The position numbers and the translations under genes are program-made. 64,000 nucleotides of DNA. Source: Fibrisoma montanum (GTDB taxonomy: Bacteria > Bacteroidota > Bacteroidia > Cytophagales > Spirosomataceae). The stretch is taken from contig NZ_QXED01000008.1 of assembly GCF_003583365.1 (NCBI RefSeq), positions 1 through 64,000 of the forward strand, read 5' to 3'. Positions 8,748 to 17,261 of this stretch are shown here, in pieces; position 1 is the stretch's first letter, and every line of letters begins with the position of its first letter. The notes below the pieces were generated by a model, which saw nothing but the letters and a program-made list of their open reading frames with translations, had not been told where the DNA came from and ran no database searches.

Positions 8748-10124
8748 ATGCAAACTGAAAAAATTCAGAAACCGGTTCAGGCTCAAAGGCCAAGGCTTAG
8801 TTTCTGGCAGATATGGAATATGAGTTTTGGATTTTTTGGAATCCAATACGGCTTTGGGCTTCAACAGGCCAACATGAGCCCTATATTCCGGTATCTGAAT
8901 GCCGATGAGTCGTCTATCCCGGCCCTATGGCTGGCAGGACCCGTAACCGGTTTGCTGATTCAGCCAATTATCGGTGCCATGAGCGATCGCACGTGGTCGC
9001 CACGCTGGGGCCGTCGTAAACCATATTTTCTCATTGGTGCCCTGATTACCAGCGTTGCCCTGTTTCTGATGCCTAACTCATCAACGCTCTGGATGGCCGC
9101 CAGTCTGATGTGGATTCTGGATTCGGGTCTGAACGTATCGATGGAACCATTCCGGGCGTTCATCGGCGATAAACTGAACGAAGACCAGCGCACCATTGGT
9201 TTCGCCATGCAAAGCTTCTTTGTCGGGTTTGGTCAAACGCTGGCCAACCTGATGCCGCGTATTCTTCCCCTCTTCGGCCTGACGATGGTAGCTACGGGTA
9301 CGAACGCCATTCCGGACATTACCCGCTGGTCGTTCTACATCGGTGCGGTAGCCATCGTGGCCGCCGTTCTCTGGACGATGTACACTACGGATGAATACCC
9401 ACCGGAAGACATGGCCGCTTTTGAACGGGAGAAACGCGAGGGCGGTGGTATCTTTAAAGCCTTCGCGGAGGTAGGCATAGCGCTGCGCGAAATGCCACCG
9501 ACGATGCGGCAGTTGTGGTGGGTCAAGTTCTTCACCTGGTACGGTCTGCCGCTGATGTGGCAGTATCTGTCGCTCGCCATTGCCCGCCACGCATTCAATG
9601 CCCCCACGGCGCAGTCGCCTGGTTTCGAACGCGGCATTGAAGTTGGCAACGACTGTTTCGCGTTGTTCAATGTTGGGTGCTTTGGCGTTTCGTTCTTCCT
9701 GCCTGCTATTGCCAAACGCATTGGACGCCGGGAAACGCACGCGTTGTTTCTGACACTCGGAGGACTCGGTTTCATATCACTGCTGTTGGGTAGCGATAAA
9801 AACGCTTTCCTGATTGGAATGGGACTGGTTGGACTGGCCTGGGGTTCAATTCTGTCCATGCCGTACGTAATGTTGTCGTCGTCGGTACCTCAGGAACGGA
9901 TGGGGGTTTACATGGGGCTGTTCAACGGCTTCATTGTGGTGCCGCAGATCATCAACATGATCACCGTTCCTTTTCTGTACGACAGCGTTTTAGGGGGCGA
10001 TCCACGCAACGCCTTAATTCTATGCGGCATTTGCCTGCTGCTGGCGGCCGGTGCCTGCTTCCTGGTTAAAGAAACCCGCCGGAGCGAACAGGCTGCGTTC
10101 CCGATTGAGCCGGGCGGCAACTAA
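8748..10124 (+). CDS. MFS sugar transporter, SLC45-like
   Basis: The 458-aa inner-membrane protein has about 12 hydrophobic helices. Its start, MSFGFFGIQYGFGLQQANMSPIF, and the loop 2-3 motif GAMSDRTWSPRWGRRKPYF match the SLC45/GPH-type sugar:cation symporters (sucrose, maltose). A second charged motif, KRIGRRETHALFL, marks the loop between helices 8 and 9. A PfkB sugar kinase follows 80 bp downstream, so an import-then-phosphorylate pathway is a reasonable inference. The exact sugar cannot be read from the sequence. Confidence 0.9.
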   Translation: MQTEKIQKPVQAQRPRLSFWQIWNMSFGFFGIQYGFGLQQANMSPIFRYLNADESSIPALWLAGPVTGLLIQPIIGAMSDRTWSPRWGRRKPYFLIGALITSVALFLMPNSSTLWMAASLMWILDSGLNVSMEPFRAFIGDKLNEDQRTIGFAMQSFFVGFGQTLANLMPRILPLFGLTMVATGTNAIPDITRWSFYIGAVAIVAAVLWTMYTTDEYPPEDMAAFEREKREGGGIFKAFAEVGIALREMPPTMRQLWWVKFFTWYGLPLMWQYLSLAIARHAFNAPTAQSPGFERGIEVGNDCFALFNVGCFGVSFFLPAIAKRIGRRETHALFLTLGGLGFISLLLGSDKNAFLIGMGLVGLAWGSILSMPYVMLSSSVPQERMGVYMGLFNGFIVVPQIINMITVPFLYDSVLGGDPRNALILCGICLLLAAGACFLVKETRRSEQAAFPIEPGGN

Positions 10125-10140
10125 AATTCAAACTGTTTTC

Positions 10141-10148
10141 TACATTTG
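10141..10148 (+). promoter_or_regulatory. -7-like element before sugar kinase
   Basis: TACATTTG matches TAnnTTTG and partly overlaps the left arm of the hairpin at 10147. If it is active, the kinase has its own promoter and a leader of roughly 50 bases. No convincing -33 TTG was found. Confidence 0.35.
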
Positions 10149-10189
10149 TCACTCAACTGTTCTGGCGCAGTGCCGGTAGTTGAGTGACA
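10147..10189 (+). terminator. Hairpin and T-tract between transporter and kinase
   Basis: A perfect 12-bp stem (10147-10158 with 10178-10189) encloses a 19-base loop that can form a smaller GGC/GCC stem. A run of T (10190-10194) follows, as in an intrinsic terminator. It ends only 14 bases before the kinase start codon, so it may act as an attenuator instead. Confidence 0.7.
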
Positions 10190-10203
10190 TTTTTGTATCC
10201 GCT

Positions 10204-11139
10204 ATGAGCCTTAATCGCCCGTATGCCCTTCTGTCGGTGGGAGAACTGCTTGCCGATTTCATCAGCCATCACGTCTCCCGCGATCTGCTCGATGCGCCCG
10301 ATTTCCGCCGATATCAGGGAGGCAGCCCGGCCAACATGGCGGCTAACATGGCCCGCCTGGGCAACCGTACGGCTCTCGTAGCCTGCGTGGGTAACGATAA
10401 CCTGGGGCGCTACCTGACCCGCGAGGTAACCGAAGCGGGTGTCGATACCCAATTCACAACCGTCGACCCGTATCATCCGACGAGCCTCGTTATCGTTTCG
10501 CGCACCGCGGGCACACCCGACTTTATTGCCTACCGCACTGCCGACTGCCAGATCAAAGCCGAACAACTTCCGGAATCGTTGCTGGCTCAGGCTCATATTT
10601 TTCATACCACCTGCTTTGCGTTAAGCCGACAACCGGCTCAGCAAGCCATCGTTGAGGCAGCGCACCGTGCCCGGCGGCTAAGTTGTCACATCAGCATTGA
10701 CGCCAACTACGCACCCAGCATCTGGCCCGACCGCGATGAGGCCTGGCGTGTCCTGACTGACTACTGTTCAGCTGGTGCACTGGTTAAACTAAGCGAAGAC
10801 GACACCACGCGACTCTACGGAGAACCCAGGCCGATTGAGCAGGTATTAACCGACTTTCACCGGATGGGCGCTCAGCAGATCTGTTTGACCCTGGGCGCAG
10901 AAGGTAGTCTGGTTTCGTATGATGGAGGAGCCAAACAGGTACGTGTTCCTGGGCGCAAGATTGACGTAGTGGACGTAACCGGAGCCGGCGATGCCTACTG
11001 GGCTGGTTACCTAACGGCTTTTCTCGACGACAAGACTCCGGAAGAGTGCGCTCACGCAGGAGCCGCCCTGGCTAAAATGAAGCTGATTCGTCAAGGACCT
11101 TTACCGGCCATTATACATCGCACTGCCATTTATGAGTAG
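10204..11139 (+). CDS. PfkB-family carbohydrate kinase (fructokinase-like)
   Basis: This cytosolic 311-aa ribokinase-fold enzyme phosphorylates a sugar with ATP. The N-terminal sugar-binding signature is YQGGSPANMAANMARLGN. The C-terminal signature DVTGAGDAYWAGYL carries the anion-hole Gly residues and the catalytic Asp. The ATG at 10204 (MSLNRPYALLSVGELL) is preferred; an earlier in-frame TTG lies inside the hairpin. Its neighbour, the SLC45-like importer, suggests a sucrose- or fructose-type substrate. KDG or nucleoside kinases of the same fold cannot be excluded. Confidence 0.88.
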   Translation: MSLNRPYALLSVGELLADFISHHVSRDLLDAPDFRRYQGGSPANMAANMARLGNRTALVACVGNDNLGRYLTREVTEAGVDTQFTTVDPYHPTSLVIVSRTAGTPDFIAYRTADCQIKAEQLPESLLAQAHIFHTTCFALSRQPAQQAIVEAAHRARRLSCHISIDANYAPSIWPDRDEAWRVLTDYCSAGALVKLSEDDTTRLYGEPRPIEQVLTDFHRMGAQQICLTLGAEGSLVSYDGGAKQVRVPGRKIDVVDVTGAGDAYWAGYLTAFLDDKTPEECAHAGAALAKMKLIRQGPLPAIIHRTAIYE

Positions 11140-11521
11140 CGCCGTAGAATTGAAACACAGGTACTATACGCGATTAATTCAGTGGCGCATTGTTGATTTA
11201 AAGCTGTTGAATTAAAGCAATTTTAGCTTAGGAAATGTCAACGCTACACTCAATCTGTTTAATCGATAGAAAGTGTTTTTAGTTAACTTACACACATATA
11301 AACGCTTATTAATCAGTGTGTTTTAGAGACTGACAAAACACAACCCTGCAAGTCCTATTAGAACCATTGGCTATCAATAAGTTAAGTATTATATAAATTT
11401 TTTAAGAACTGTTCACGCACTGACGATTAAGGTATATATTTAACAGCCAATTGTGATTTTTACATTTTTTCTGGCATTTCGTATACTCATTGTTTACTTT
11501 ATTTTAACTGAGTAGGCTTTC
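11140..11521. other. AT-rich intergenic region before histidine kinase
   Basis: About 380 bases of markedly AT-rich DNA without a plausible gene. TACATTTT at 11461-11468 is one base from a Bacteroidota -7 box and lies about 55 bases before the kinase start. No repeat or RNA element was recognised. Confidence 0.5.
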
Positions 11522-13294
11522 ATGAAAGTAGCAATATCGTTACTGCTGATAGGAAGCTTCTGCCTGTCATGGGACAACAGCCACGGGCAGCAAATTAATG
11601 CGCAACGGGATAGTTTATTACGTCTACTGCCGACCTTGCCAAATGATTCCGTCAGATTTGGGGTGCTTTACGATATCGGCAATAGCTACAAAGCTACCGA
11701 CGCACACAAGGCAAGACAATACGCCACGCAGGCGCTCGATCTGGCCCGAACCCTAAACCGAGGGGTAGACGAAGCCGACGCGCTCAACCTGATCAGTTCG
11801 ACGTACCGGATTGAAGGTGACTTTCTGAAAGCGAAAAAAGCCCTCCTACAGGCACTACCCCTCTGGGATCGATTCCATAAATACAAAGGGTTGAGTCAGG
11901 GGTACCACAACCTTAGCTTCATCATATTTGAGGGCGAAAAAGAGTACGACCTGTCGCTGGCCTACTGCCAGAAAGCACTTGCTCTGAACCTTGAGCACGG
12001 TCTGACCAAATACATACCAACCAATTACAACCAGATTGGCCTGATCTACAAAAACAAAGGCCGATTGGATTTAGCCCGTGCTTATTTTTTGAAAGCGGTT
12101 CAGGTTTTAAAAACTTTACCCACAGACCAGCAAGGCGACATGAGCGCCTTTTACAACAATCTGTCGAAGGTAGCTCTGGAACAGGGTGATTCGGATGAAG
12201 CCCTGCGATGGGTCAGTTTAGCAACGAAACTGAATAAACAAAGCAACAATCAACTCTCGCTGACGTACAGCCTGGAGAATACTGCCCGCATCATGGCCTA
12301 TCAGGGCAGGCTCGAACAGGCAGACAAGCTTTTCTCGGACGCCTTGAACCTGGCTCAACAGCTTAATACTCCCAAGCGCAGACGTGACATTTATCAGACC
12401 ATGAGCGAATGTTACGAGCGAGCCGGAAATTTCAAACAGGCGCTCTTTACTCACAAACGATTCAACGAACTGAACGATTCGCTGTTTACGGCCACCCGAG
12501 CCAGGCAGTTGTCGGAACTACAGACACAATATGAAACCGTTCAGAAAGAGCAGCGTATCCAGCAACTGGACGCTGATGCGAGACACCGGCAACGGCAATT
12601 CACCTACCTCGGCATCGGCAGTAGCCTGCTGATTGCTTTACTGGCCGCTCTTGTCTGGCAGAACAACCGCATTCGGCGCAGCCGGAATCTTATTCGTCAG
12701 CAGTCGGAGCACCTTGAGGTCCTGATGAAAGAACTACACCATCGTGTAAAAAATAATTTTGCACTGGTGTCCGGTTTGTTGAATCTTCAAATCCAGAAAG
12801 CGCCTAACGAACAAACCATGAAAACGGTGCAGCAGCGTATTGAAGCCATGGCACTCATTCATCAACGGCTGTATCAGACTAACCACCTCACGCATGTCAA
12901 TTTTCTGGAGTTTATTACCGACCTGACCGAAAGTCTGCTCCAGGCTTACGGCTTTCGGGCGGATGATATTGATCTCACGCTCGACATAGACGTCGTTTGG
13001 CTGGATGTTGATCGGGCCATTCCGCTCGGGCTTATTGCCAACGAGCTAATTACTAATACCCTCAAGTACGCCTATCAGGATACGGCCAAACCAGCACTTC
13101 GGGTAGCCCTTCAGGAAAAACCGAATCTCTCGCTTGAAGTAGCCGACAATGGCTCAGGATTTGATCCTAAAAGCTGGCAGCTTTCAGGGGGCTCGTTTGG
13201 TAAGCAGTTGATCAAGGCGTTGACAGCCCAGTTAAATGGCCGTTATGAACTTGATACGTCCAGAGGCACACGTTTCCGTTTATCAATTGCCTGA
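11522..13294 (+). CDS. TPR sensor histidine kinase (HisKA_2 type)
   Basis: The 590-aa protein has a Sec signal (residues 1-22), about six tetratricopeptide repeats (~residues 40-320) in the periplasm, and a coiled coil ending in one membrane helix (FTYLGIGSSLLIALLAALVW, near residue 370). A cytosolic kinase follows. The phosphoacceptor site is MKELHHRVKNNF (His near 406), the HisKA_2 form. The ATPase part shows the N-box LIANELITNTLKYAY and the G-box VADNGSGF. It probably senses a signal through protein contacts of the TPR domain. The gene directly downstream, its likely response regulator, is broken, so this kinase may be an orphan. Confidence 0.92.
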   Translation: MKVAISLLLIGSFCLSWDNSHGQQINAQRDSLLRLLPTLPNDSVRFGVLYDIGNSYKATDAHKARQYATQALDLARTLNRGVDEADALNLISSTYRIEGDFLKAKKALLQALPLWDRFHKYKGLSQGYHNLSFIIFEGEKEYDLSLAYCQKALALNLEHGLTKYIPTNYNQIGLIYKNKGRLDLARAYFLKAVQVLKTLPTDQQGDMSAFYNNLSKVALEQGDSDEALRWVSLATKLNKQSNNQLSLTYSLENTARIMAYQGRLEQADKLFSDALNLAQQLNTPKRRRDIYQTMSECYERAGNFKQALFTHKRFNELNDSLFTATRARQLSELQTQYETVQKEQRIQQLDADARHRQRQFTYLGIGSSLLIALLAALVWQNNRIRRSRNLIRQQSEHLEVLMKELHHRVKNNFALVSGLLNLQIQKAPNEQTMKTVQQRIEAMALIHQRLYQTNHLTHVNFLEFITDLTESLLQAYGFRADDIDLTLDIDVVWLDVDRAIPLGLIANELITNTLKYAYQDTAKPALRVALQEKPNLSLEVADNGSGFDPKSWQLSGGSFGKQLIKALTAQLNGRYELDTSRGTRFRLSIA

Positions 13295-13330
13295 CCTTTA
13301 GTACCTACCTAACTTGGTGGACAACTACCT

Positions 13331-13612
13331 ATGACAACTATTTCTACAGGCCCAGCCTCAATTCTAATCATCGAAGACGAAGCAATTTTAGCGCTTGACC
13401 TGAGCGCCCGTATTTGCTACCAACGGTATTAGAGACCTCGAAAAGCTTGACGAGCATAAGGACGTACGGCTGATTCTATCGGCTTTCAGCATGTCCTGAA
13501 CAGACGGCCTTTCTGGCAGCACTGAACGGTCGAAACAACCTCTACCTGAAAGCTTATGCTGTCGGCCTTCAACGACATAGACAACATTTATAAACTCCTC
13601 GGCCGGCAATCT
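13331..13612 (+). pseudogene. Decayed response regulator (receiver domain)
   Basis: Starting 36 bases after the kinase stop, an ATG opens MTTISTGPASILIIEDEAIL, the beta-1/acidic-pocket region of a receiver domain (IIEDE), but a stop follows at residue 34. In another frame the sequence continues GIRDLEKLDEHKDVRLILSAF, and in a third FLAALNGRNNLYLK and FNDIDNIYKLL, which are the beta-4 to alpha-5 parts with the conserved Lys region. About 50 residues around the phospho-Asp are missing and at least two frameshifts are needed. The fragment order matches a single receiver domain. Interpretation as a pseudogene is strong; its former partner is inferred from position. Confidence 0.78.
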
Positions 13613-13636
13613 GCGCAGATTGCCGGCCGAGGAGTT
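13593..13636. terminator. 44-bp perfect palindrome between convergent units
   Basis: 13593-13614 is the exact reverse complement of 13615-13636, centred on CTGCGCAG. It lies between the response-regulator remnant and the convergent lipoprotein gene, ending 10 bases from that gene's stop codon. It is GC-rich and has no T-run on either side. Confidence 0.75.
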
Positions 13637-13646
13637 GGGGCTGACC

Positions 13647-14267
13647 CTATTTGAGGTCCTTGAGTTTGTCCAGGTTCACATCGTCCAGAACGGCTTTCAG
13701 CTTATCCATATCCACGCCCCGCCCCTTCGCAGTCACGATGAAGCGGTTATTGACCAGCACGGCAATTTCGCCATCTTTATCAGTACTGTTGTACTTCTCA
13801 TAGGTTTTGTAATCGCCCATTTTGCTCGTCTTTTCGTAGCCATTTGCGGTTTCCTTATCAACCTCGATCATCGACCAGGCGGCCAGCCCCATCATCATGC
13901 TCGTGCCCCCGCCATCAACAATCGACAGATCCACAGTCTCGGAATCATCCGCGTTGCCGTACTTTCCGGTTGCGGTAGAGATGTTGAAGCCCATAGCCCC
14001 GTTTTTCTCGCCGGTCGCTTCCTTACGTTCCAGCCCGTCGGCATCGGCAGGGAGTAACTCCTTAAGCGTACGGAAATCTACCGTTTCCACGGGACCGTTC
14101 TTTTCCATTTCTTCAGCCTGCTTGGCCATTTCCTGAACAGCAGCCACCGCCCCGGATGTCGAAACGGACGTGTCGTCTTTTTCCTCTTCGTTGTCTTTAC
14201 TTCCGCAGCCCGTTAGCAAGGCGGCTGAAACCAGGCCCGTAAAAAGTAAGAATGCCTTTCCCTTCAT
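13647..14267 (-). CDS. Hypothetical lipoprotein
   Basis: This 206-aa protein has a lipoprotein signal with the lipobox LLTGC (Cys-21), followed by an acidic, disordered tether (SKDNEEEKDD). Residues ~40-60 form a charged helix (VQEMAKQAEEMEKNG). The remaining domain, from VDFRTLKELLPADADG to the C-terminus, alternates strands and polar turns and ends with the helix MDKLKAVLDDVNLDKLKDL. I recognise no named family. The protein should be anchored in the envelope. It is transcribed convergently toward the kinase/remnant unit and shares the palindrome at its 3' end. Confidence 0.8.
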   Translation of the reverse strand: MKGKAFLLFTGLVSAALLTGCGSKDNEEEKDDTSVSTSGAVAAVQEMAKQAEEMEKNGPVETVDFRTLKELLPADADGLERKEATGEKNGAMGFNISTATGKYGNADDSETVDLSIVDGGGTSMMMGLAAWSMIEVDKETANGYEKTSKMGDYKTYEKYNSTDKDGEIAVLVNNRFIVTAKGRGVDMDKLKAVLDDVNLDKLKDLK

Positions 14268-14568
14268 GTAAATAATTGGTTAAGATGAATGATGGAATGA
14301 ACAGGCGGCAAACTACGACGTATTGACATAGCCGCTTCAATGTTTTGAGTAAACGAGCACGTACCTGTAAAACCGGTCAGAAAACACCGCGACCAAACTT
14401 AGGCTGTCTTACAGGCAAAAAGGCCGTTTAATCAATAAATTATATGACAGTGTGGCTGTATGGGCCATAAAGAGTGTATAGCCTAAATCATAGTAATAAT
14501 CTTTTGTACATCTAGTCATATATCACTAGTATTAGCTGTTAAATCTTCTTAACCTTTTACTAAATTCT
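14268..14568. other. Divergent intergenic region
   Basis: About 300 AT-rich bases between the divergent lipoprotein and subtilase genes. Promoters for both must lie here, but no full TTG/TAnnTTTG pair was found. No RNA or repeat was recognised. Confidence 0.5.
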
Positions 14569-15972
14569 ATGAAAAGCCAGTTTATTCGTTCATCAGCACG
14601 CGCTGCCGTTGTTGCTATGGCCGCTTCTCTCACGTTCGTAGGCTGTCAGCCCGTCGACGATCTGACAGCTCCAACCGCTCAGTCACCGTCTGGTGCCAAT
14701 GCCCGCTTAACCGCCGGTCAGGACTACGTATCCGATGAATTGCTCATCCAGTTTTCGGACCTGATCAGCGACGACGACAAACAGAAGGTTTTCGATAAAG
14801 TCAAGGGTCAGTCGATCGAGAAAATTCTGACCAAAGCCATGGAAAAAGCCGGAAAGAAAAACGGCGTTGAACTGGTTAAAATCAAAAAAGGTGTGCTCGA
14901 AGCCATCGCTGAACTGCAGGGTTTACCAGGGGTGGAGTTTGCTGAACCAAACTTTATCTATACCCACGCGGCTACGTCGAACGATACGTACTATACCAAT
15001 GGCTCATTATGGGGCTTGTACGGTCCATCAACGTCGCCCGCCAACCAGTATGGCAGCAACGCGGCCTCAGCCTGGGCCGATGGTCATGTTGGTTCAGCGT
15101 CGGTATACATCGGCATCATCGACGAGGGTGTTCAGTTGAATCACCCCGACCTGAATGGCCAGGTATGGACCAATCCGAACGATCCGGCTACCGACAACAT
15201 CGATAACGACGGCAATGGGCTCATCAACGACGTCAACGGCTGGGATTTTGCCAACAACGACAGAACAATCTACGATGGTGGTACCCGGGGTTCGCTGGAT
15301 GATCATGGCACGCACGTAGCTGGTACGATCGGCGGCAAGGGCGGTAACAGCGCCGGTGTGGTTGGCGTCAACTGGAACGTAACGCTGATCGCAGCCAAAT
15401 TTCTGGGTCGTAACGGGGGCACAACGGCCAATGCCGTTAAAGCCGTTGACTACCTGACGAATTTGAAGAAAAAAGGCCTGAATGTCGTCGCCAGCAACAA
15501 CTCGTGGGGTGGCGGTGGCTATTCGCAGGCGCTCTACGATGCGATCAAACGCGCCAACGACGCCGGGATTATGTTCATCGCGGCTGCCGGCAACAGCGGT
15601 ACGAACAACGACACGTCGCCGAGCTATCCGTCAAACTATGATTTACCGAATGTGATTGCGGTGGCCGCTATCGACAAAACGGGCGCGCTGGCCAGCTTCT
15701 CGCAGTATGGAGCCCAAACGGTCGACATTGGCGCACCGGGCGTAGGGGTCATCTCCACAACGGCCTACAATACGTATTCATCCTACAACGGTACGTCGAT
15801 GGCAACACCCCACGTAACGGGTGCGGTCGCTCTGTACGCATCCACGCACCCCGGCGCCACGGTAGCTCAGATCCGGAATGCCATCCTGTCGAGCGCCGTG
15901 CCAACGCCGTCGCTCAGCGGCAAAACCGTTACCGGCGGCCGGCTGGATGCCAGAGCGGCCTTGTCGCGGTAA
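14569..15972 (+). CDS. Subtilisin-like serine protease (S8), lipoprotein
   Basis: The 467-aa protease has an N-terminal signal with a probable lipobox FVGC (Cys near residue 26). An I9-like propeptide follows (residues ~50-125, ending LPGVEFAEPNFIY). The catalytic domain shows the Asp motif GIIDEGVQLNHPDL, the His motif DDHGTHVAGTIGG, the oxyanion Asn region VASNNSWGGG, and the Ser motif NGTSMATPHVTG. All catalytic residues are present. A DxNxDGNGxxxDxxG-like stretch after the Asp motif (NIDNDGNGLINDVNGWDF) is probably Ca-binding. It is predicted to be surface-anchored and to degrade proteins outside the cell. A second S8 protease at 56377 is only distantly similar. Confidence 0.95.
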   Translation: MKSQFIRSSARAAVVAMAASLTFVGCQPVDDLTAPTAQSPSGANARLTAGQDYVSDELLIQFSDLISDDDKQKVFDKVKGQSIEKILTKAMEKAGKKNGVELVKIKKGVLEAIAELQGLPGVEFAEPNFIYTHAATSNDTYYTNGSLWGLYGPSTSPANQYGSNAASAWADGHVGSASVYIGIIDEGVQLNHPDLNGQVWTNPNDPATDNIDNDGNGLINDVNGWDFANNDRTIYDGGTRGSLDDHGTHVAGTIGGKGGNSAGVVGVNWNVTLIAAKFLGRNGGTTANAVKAVDYLTNLKKKGLNVVASNNSWGGGGYSQALYDAIKRANDAGIMFIAAAGNSGTNNDTSPSYPSNYDLPNVIAVAAIDKTGALASFSQYGAQTVDIGAPGVGVISTTAYNTYSSYNGTSMATPHVTGAVALYASTHPGATVAQIRNAILSSAVPTPSLSGKTVTGGRLDARAALSR

Positions 15973-15980
15973 TTTCCTGA

Positions 15981-16032
15981 ACGTAACGAAATAAGAACGG
16001 GACCAAATGGTCCCGTTCTTATTTCGTTACGT
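15981..16032. terminator. Bidirectional hairpin, 25-bp perfect stem
   Basis: 15981-16005 pairs perfectly with 16008-16032 around a 2-base centre. It starts 9 bases after the subtilase stop and its right arm overlaps the last codons and stop of the convergent lgt gene (stop at 16019-16021). The hairpin is therefore partly coding sequence. Confidence 0.85.
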
Positions 16033-16855
16033 CCTCTCTCATCCGTATAGAATGCTGATTCTGATTGCCCCGAATCAGGAAGTATATGCCGAGTGCGACC
16101 GCCGGGATGCTGAGGATCTGCCCCATGTTCAAAAACAGGTCGTTTTCGAAGGCCTCCTGGTTCTCTTTCAGGTATTCGTAGAGGAACCGCAGGGTGAACA
16201 CCCATATAAAGAAGATACCAAGCATACTGCCCCGGGGTGTCCGTTCACGGTTCCGGTTCCAGTACCAGAACAGAAAAAGAAACAGCACAAAACACGACAG
16301 TGCTTCGTAAAGCTGCGACGGATGGCGGGGTATTTTCTCGTATTCGGGATTATTAATGAAGATGAACGCCCAGGGTACGTCGGTGGGCCGACCAACAATT
16401 TCAGAATTCATGAGGTTACCTAACCGGATAAACGCCCCGCCAAGGGCTACCGTAATCACAATCCGGTCTGTTACCCACAGAAACGTCTGCCCGGTTTTAC
16501 GGCTGGCTTCCCGCCGAGAATACAGCCATAAGCCCAGCATGATACCGATCGCGGCCCCGTGGCTGGCCAGGCCTGCATACGGCGGCAGAATTACCTCCAG
16601 CGGATTACGCAGCAACACCTGGGGTTCATAAAACAGGAAGTGGCCGATCCGGGCACCCAGCACCGTCGAAACGACCATGTAAATCAGCAGGGTGTCCGTA
16701 TCGGCAATTGGTTTGTTCTCCTGCTTAAAGATATGCGTCATGATCTGCATACCAATCAGGAAGCCCAGTGCAAACAATAACCCATACCAGCGGATTGAAA
16801 AGGAACCAATGTGAAAGATTTCGGGATTTACATCCCAAATAATGTACTGCAGCAT
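16019..16855 (-). CDS. lgt: Prolipoprotein diacylglyceryl transferase
   Basis: Lgt transfers a diacylglyceryl group from phosphatidylglycerol to the lipobox cysteine of prelipoproteins in the inner membrane. The 278-aa protein has about seven hydrophobic helices. Conserved stretches are FSIRWYGLLFALGF, ARIGHFLFYEP, the signature GGAFIRLGNLMNSEIVGRPT and RHPSQLYEAL. Many proteins in this window are predicted lipoproteins and would be its substrates. The gene's 3' end forms one arm of a hairpin with the subtilase terminator. A TATCTTTG element 44 bases upstream is a candidate promoter. Confidence 0.96.
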   Translation of the reverse strand: MLQYIIWDVNPEIFHIGSFSIRWYGLLFALGFLIGMQIMTHIFKQENKPIADTDTLLIYMVVSTVLGARIGHFLFYEPQVLLRNPLEVILPPYAGLASHGAAIGIMLGLWLYSRREASRKTGQTFLWVTDRIVITVALGGAFIRLGNLMNSEIVGRPTDVPWAFIFINNPEYEKIPRHPSQLYEALSCFVLFLFLFWYWNRNRERTPRGSMLGIFFIWVFTLRFLYEYLKENQEAFENDLFLNMGQILSIPAVALGIYFLIRGNQNQHSIRMREDVTK

Positions 16856-16898
16856 AGCGTATTGATTTCGGAGTCGTTACCTGTAGAACGACGACAGG

Positions 16899-16906
16899 CA
16901 AAGATA
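16899..16906 (-). promoter_or_regulatory. -7-like element upstream of lgt
   Basis: TATCTTTG matches TAnnTTTG and lies 44 bases before the lgt start on the minus strand, in the 99-bp gap shared with yidD. A matching -33 TTG is not evident. Confidence 0.45.
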
Positions 16907-16954
16907 CGTAAGTGCGGGAAAGTTTTTAGCCGTTTCGGTGTTTAAGAGATCAAT

Positions 16955-17164
16955 ATGAAACAGCTCCTTATTGGTCTGGTCAGGGTGTACCAGGCGGCCA
17001 TCTCGCCTTATTTTCCGAATGCCTGCCGCTATACGCCTACCTGCTCGCAGTACATGATTGAGGCAATCGGAAAACATGGCCCGATAAAAGGCGGCTGGCT
17101 GGGTCTGAAACGCATCGGCCGCTGCCATCCGTGGGGTGGTCATGGCTACGATCCGGTGCCATAA
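16955..17164 (+). CDS. yidD: Membrane protein insertion efficiency factor YidD
   Basis: This 69-aa protein matches the small YidD family that helps YidC-dependent membrane insertion. It shows an N-terminal amphipathic helix ([17 protein letters not shown]), the three-cysteine core [23 protein letters not shown] and the closing [13 protein letters not shown]. The complete family pattern is present at normal length. In many genomes yidD sits with rnpA and yidC; here it is alone, divergent from lgt. Confidence 0.95.
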   Translation: MKQLLIGLVRVYQAAISPYFPNACRYTPTCSQYMIEAIGKHGPIKGGWLGLKRIGRCHPWGGHGYDPVP

Positions 17165-17261
17165 ACCGGATTAGACTGACATTTTGACTTATTCAGCGTA
17201 TTTGCCTGATTTTTGCCTCTGGCCTAAGATCATCAGGACGTTTACGACAACAGAAGATACT

